A stretch of DNA of 15,882 nucleotides from Deltaproteobacteria bacterium. GTDB lineage: Bacteria > Desulfobacterota > Desulfobacteria > Desulfobacterales > JAFDFH01. Where the stretch lies: NCBI GenBank assembly GCA_019309945.1, contig JAFDFH010000026.1, positions 1 through 15,882 of the forward strand, read 5' to 3'. Of the stretch, positions 14,599-15,882 are shown in pieces. The position numbers and the translations under genes were made by a program. Position 1 is the first letter of the stretch. Every line of letters begins with the position of its first letter. The notes under the pieces are model-generated. The model saw nothing but the letters and a program-made list of their open reading frames with translations. It searched no databases and was not told the origin of the DNA.

Positions 14599-15767
14599 TT
14601 AAGCCGCTAATTTATAATGATTTTGTTTAGTGTAATTTTCTATATACATCGTACTGTTACGGACAATGGCAAAAATAAGGCCCAGAACTTTTCTGGAAAT
14701 AGCGATCAAGGCCTTCATTTTGAGCATACCTCTGTCCAGCATTTGCTTATATTTCGCATGCATGATCCCATTGGATCTGACCATGTTAATGGCTGCAAAA
14801 AAGAGCAGCTTACGCATCATGGGACGGCCCCGCTTGGATATCCGGCGCTGCCCCTGATGCTTGCCGGAGCTTATTTCAAAAAGATCAAGGCCCCTTTAAC
14901 AGACAATATGCTGTGACTGTAAGGAATCTGGTCCAGGTATACAATCATCTGTTCTTCCAGGCTTTTAATGTATCTGTTTTCAGTCTCTATATTAGAAACA
15001 AGATGATTTGTCTCCAGAAGTATGCCCTCTTTGCCTTCTGTAATCCCCACAGATTCTTTTGCGGCATTATAAAGAGCTTCAGCCCGGTCGATGCCGAACC
15101 TTCCACGGCTGACTTGCCTTATGATATCGCTCAAACTCTCAATACCAATAGATGCAATCCTTTCAGGATCAGGAAAATTCTTAATCAGATACATGCCGGT
15201 CTTTGTGGATGGTTTAATAATACTCACAAGTTCCGGGAATATCACAAAAATAAGTTGCTGAAGCTGATTGGTCATAGCTGTTCTGTGATCGATCGCCCGT
15301 TCTCTTGCATGGGTAAGCCTGCGCAACTGCGCGGCAGTCCCTTCAGGCATTACAACCGTCAAAGAATGACCAAGCGAAATTACATCTGCGATCACACGTG
15401 GATCCTTTTTGTCTGTCTTGTTAGGAGAATTACCCGTCAATTCTTTAATTCTTTTCGTGTGCATCGGGTTCACCTGGACCAGTTTAACCGGTTTCTTTCT
15501 CAAATAATTCGATATCGGTTCAGCATATGGCCCTGTAGATTCAAATCCGATGACAACCTCATCAAGCATGTATTTTTCTTTAAACCTGCAAAGTTTTTTC
15601 CAGAATTTTTTAAAGCTTTGACCGGTGTTATAAATCGGGAACGGTTTAATATCCTTATTTTTAGGAGTTCTGAAATAACCATAATGAACTTTTTTGCCAA
15701 TATCCAAAGCAGCAATAAGTGTTTTTTCGTTGATTGTTTTAATTTTTTCAGTTTTATTAGATTTCAT
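14599..15767 (-). pseudogene. IS110-family transposase with out-of-frame internal deletion
   Basis: The start ATG (15765-15767) follows GAGGAG by seven bases. The N-terminal RuvC-like domain has a complete DEDD set: Asp22 (ALDIGKK), Glu76 (GFESTGPY), and Asp119 and Asp122 (KTDKKDPR). A coiled-coil-like middle region follows. At LSVKGA the frame runs into LIFLK and a TAA at 14871-14873. The C-terminal part continues in another frame as LDLFEISSGKHQGQRRISKR through KLLFFAAINMVRSNGIMHAK and ends at 14599. In intact IS110 transposases about 30 residues (G-x-G-xx-TA...E-I-GD...) separate these parts, so roughly 90 bases are missing near 14889-14894 and the frame changes. The Tnp domain with the SSG serine region is cut off from the RuvC domain, so the protein should be inactive. 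The element's upstream end is outside the window. Confidence 0.88.
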
Positions 15768-15837
15768 GGCTATGCTCCTCTTTTGATTCCGGATTACCAA
15801 CCAACTTACTGTAACTGGAATCGAAATGAGTATAGCC
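15768..15837 (-). promoter_or_regulatory. Hairpin overlapping the transposase ribosome-binding site
   Basis: On the minus strand GGCTATACTC (15837-15828) pairs at 9 of 10 positions with GAGCATAGCC (15777-15768), directly before the start ATG. An inner stem GATTCC/GGAATC (15822-15817 with 15790-15785) extends the fold. The Shine-Dalgarno GAGGAG (15780-15775) lies at the stem edge and is partly paired. This would reduce translation from read-through transcripts, as seen in other insertion sequences, or it may be part of the element's left-end RNA. Confidence 0.5.
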
Positions 15838-15882
15838 TTTTTAATTGGAATTCAAGGCTTACTGCAATATAGCAAGCTTAGT

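Noticed and set aside
14913..15872. 319-codon frame on the plus strand at the right edge
   Set aside because: It is antisense to the IS110 transposase, which has clear DEDD motifs and a ribosome site; the Phe/Arg/Asn-rich translation is a shadow.

Overview
The window looks like the chromosome of a strict anaerobe, most likely a sulfate-reducing member of the Desulfobacterales. The main reasons are a tungsten/molybdenum aldehyde:ferredoxin oxidoreductase (AOR) family gene, a beta-oxidation gene pair, a response regulator fused to an adenylate cyclase, and short dispersed inverted repeats built on CACCAAG-CACAAAG. This placement is an inference from gene content and style; no rRNA or tRNA gene is present to fix it.

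Layout. Positions 1-926 (+) hold the end of a lipoprotein gene with a CsgG/FlgT-like look; its true start lies left of the window. Positions 1057-6745 hold six genes on the minus strand, read right to left: a DHH-family phosphoesterase, a small unknown protein, a DUF1848 protein whose stop overlaps the dusB start, the tRNA-dihydrouridine synthase dusB, a receiver-adenylate cyclase, and the nucleotidase surE. Positions 7189-10939 (+) hold a fatty-acid oxidation operon: a good sigma70-type promoter overlaid by a 36-bp palindrome of the TetR/FadR type, then fadN (3-hydroxyacyl-CoA dehydrogenase plus enoyl-CoA hydratase) and fadA (thiolase). Together these two proteins carry out the hydration, dehydrogenation and thiolysis steps of beta-oxidation. 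The acyl-CoA dehydrogenase is not in the window.

The right third is an eroded accessory zone. An unknown 194-aa protein (weak MoaD/ThiS-like look) lies convergent to fadA. Next comes an AOR gene broken by an out-of-frame internal deletion. Two inverted copies of a 141-bp miniature element flank the AOR gene; they are about 93% identical and each has its own perfect 6-bp target duplication. Beyond them are dispersed repeats, a strong 67-bp hairpin, and an IS110-family element. Its transposase keeps the DEDD residues but is also broken by an internal deletion. A two-stem structured region directly downstream of the transposase is a candidate bridge RNA.

The best leads are the pair of target-duplicated miniature elements around the dead AOR gene, the FadR-like operator on fadNA, and the candidate bridge RNA. 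I saw no CRISPR array, tRNA or rRNA, and no clear new multi-gene system.
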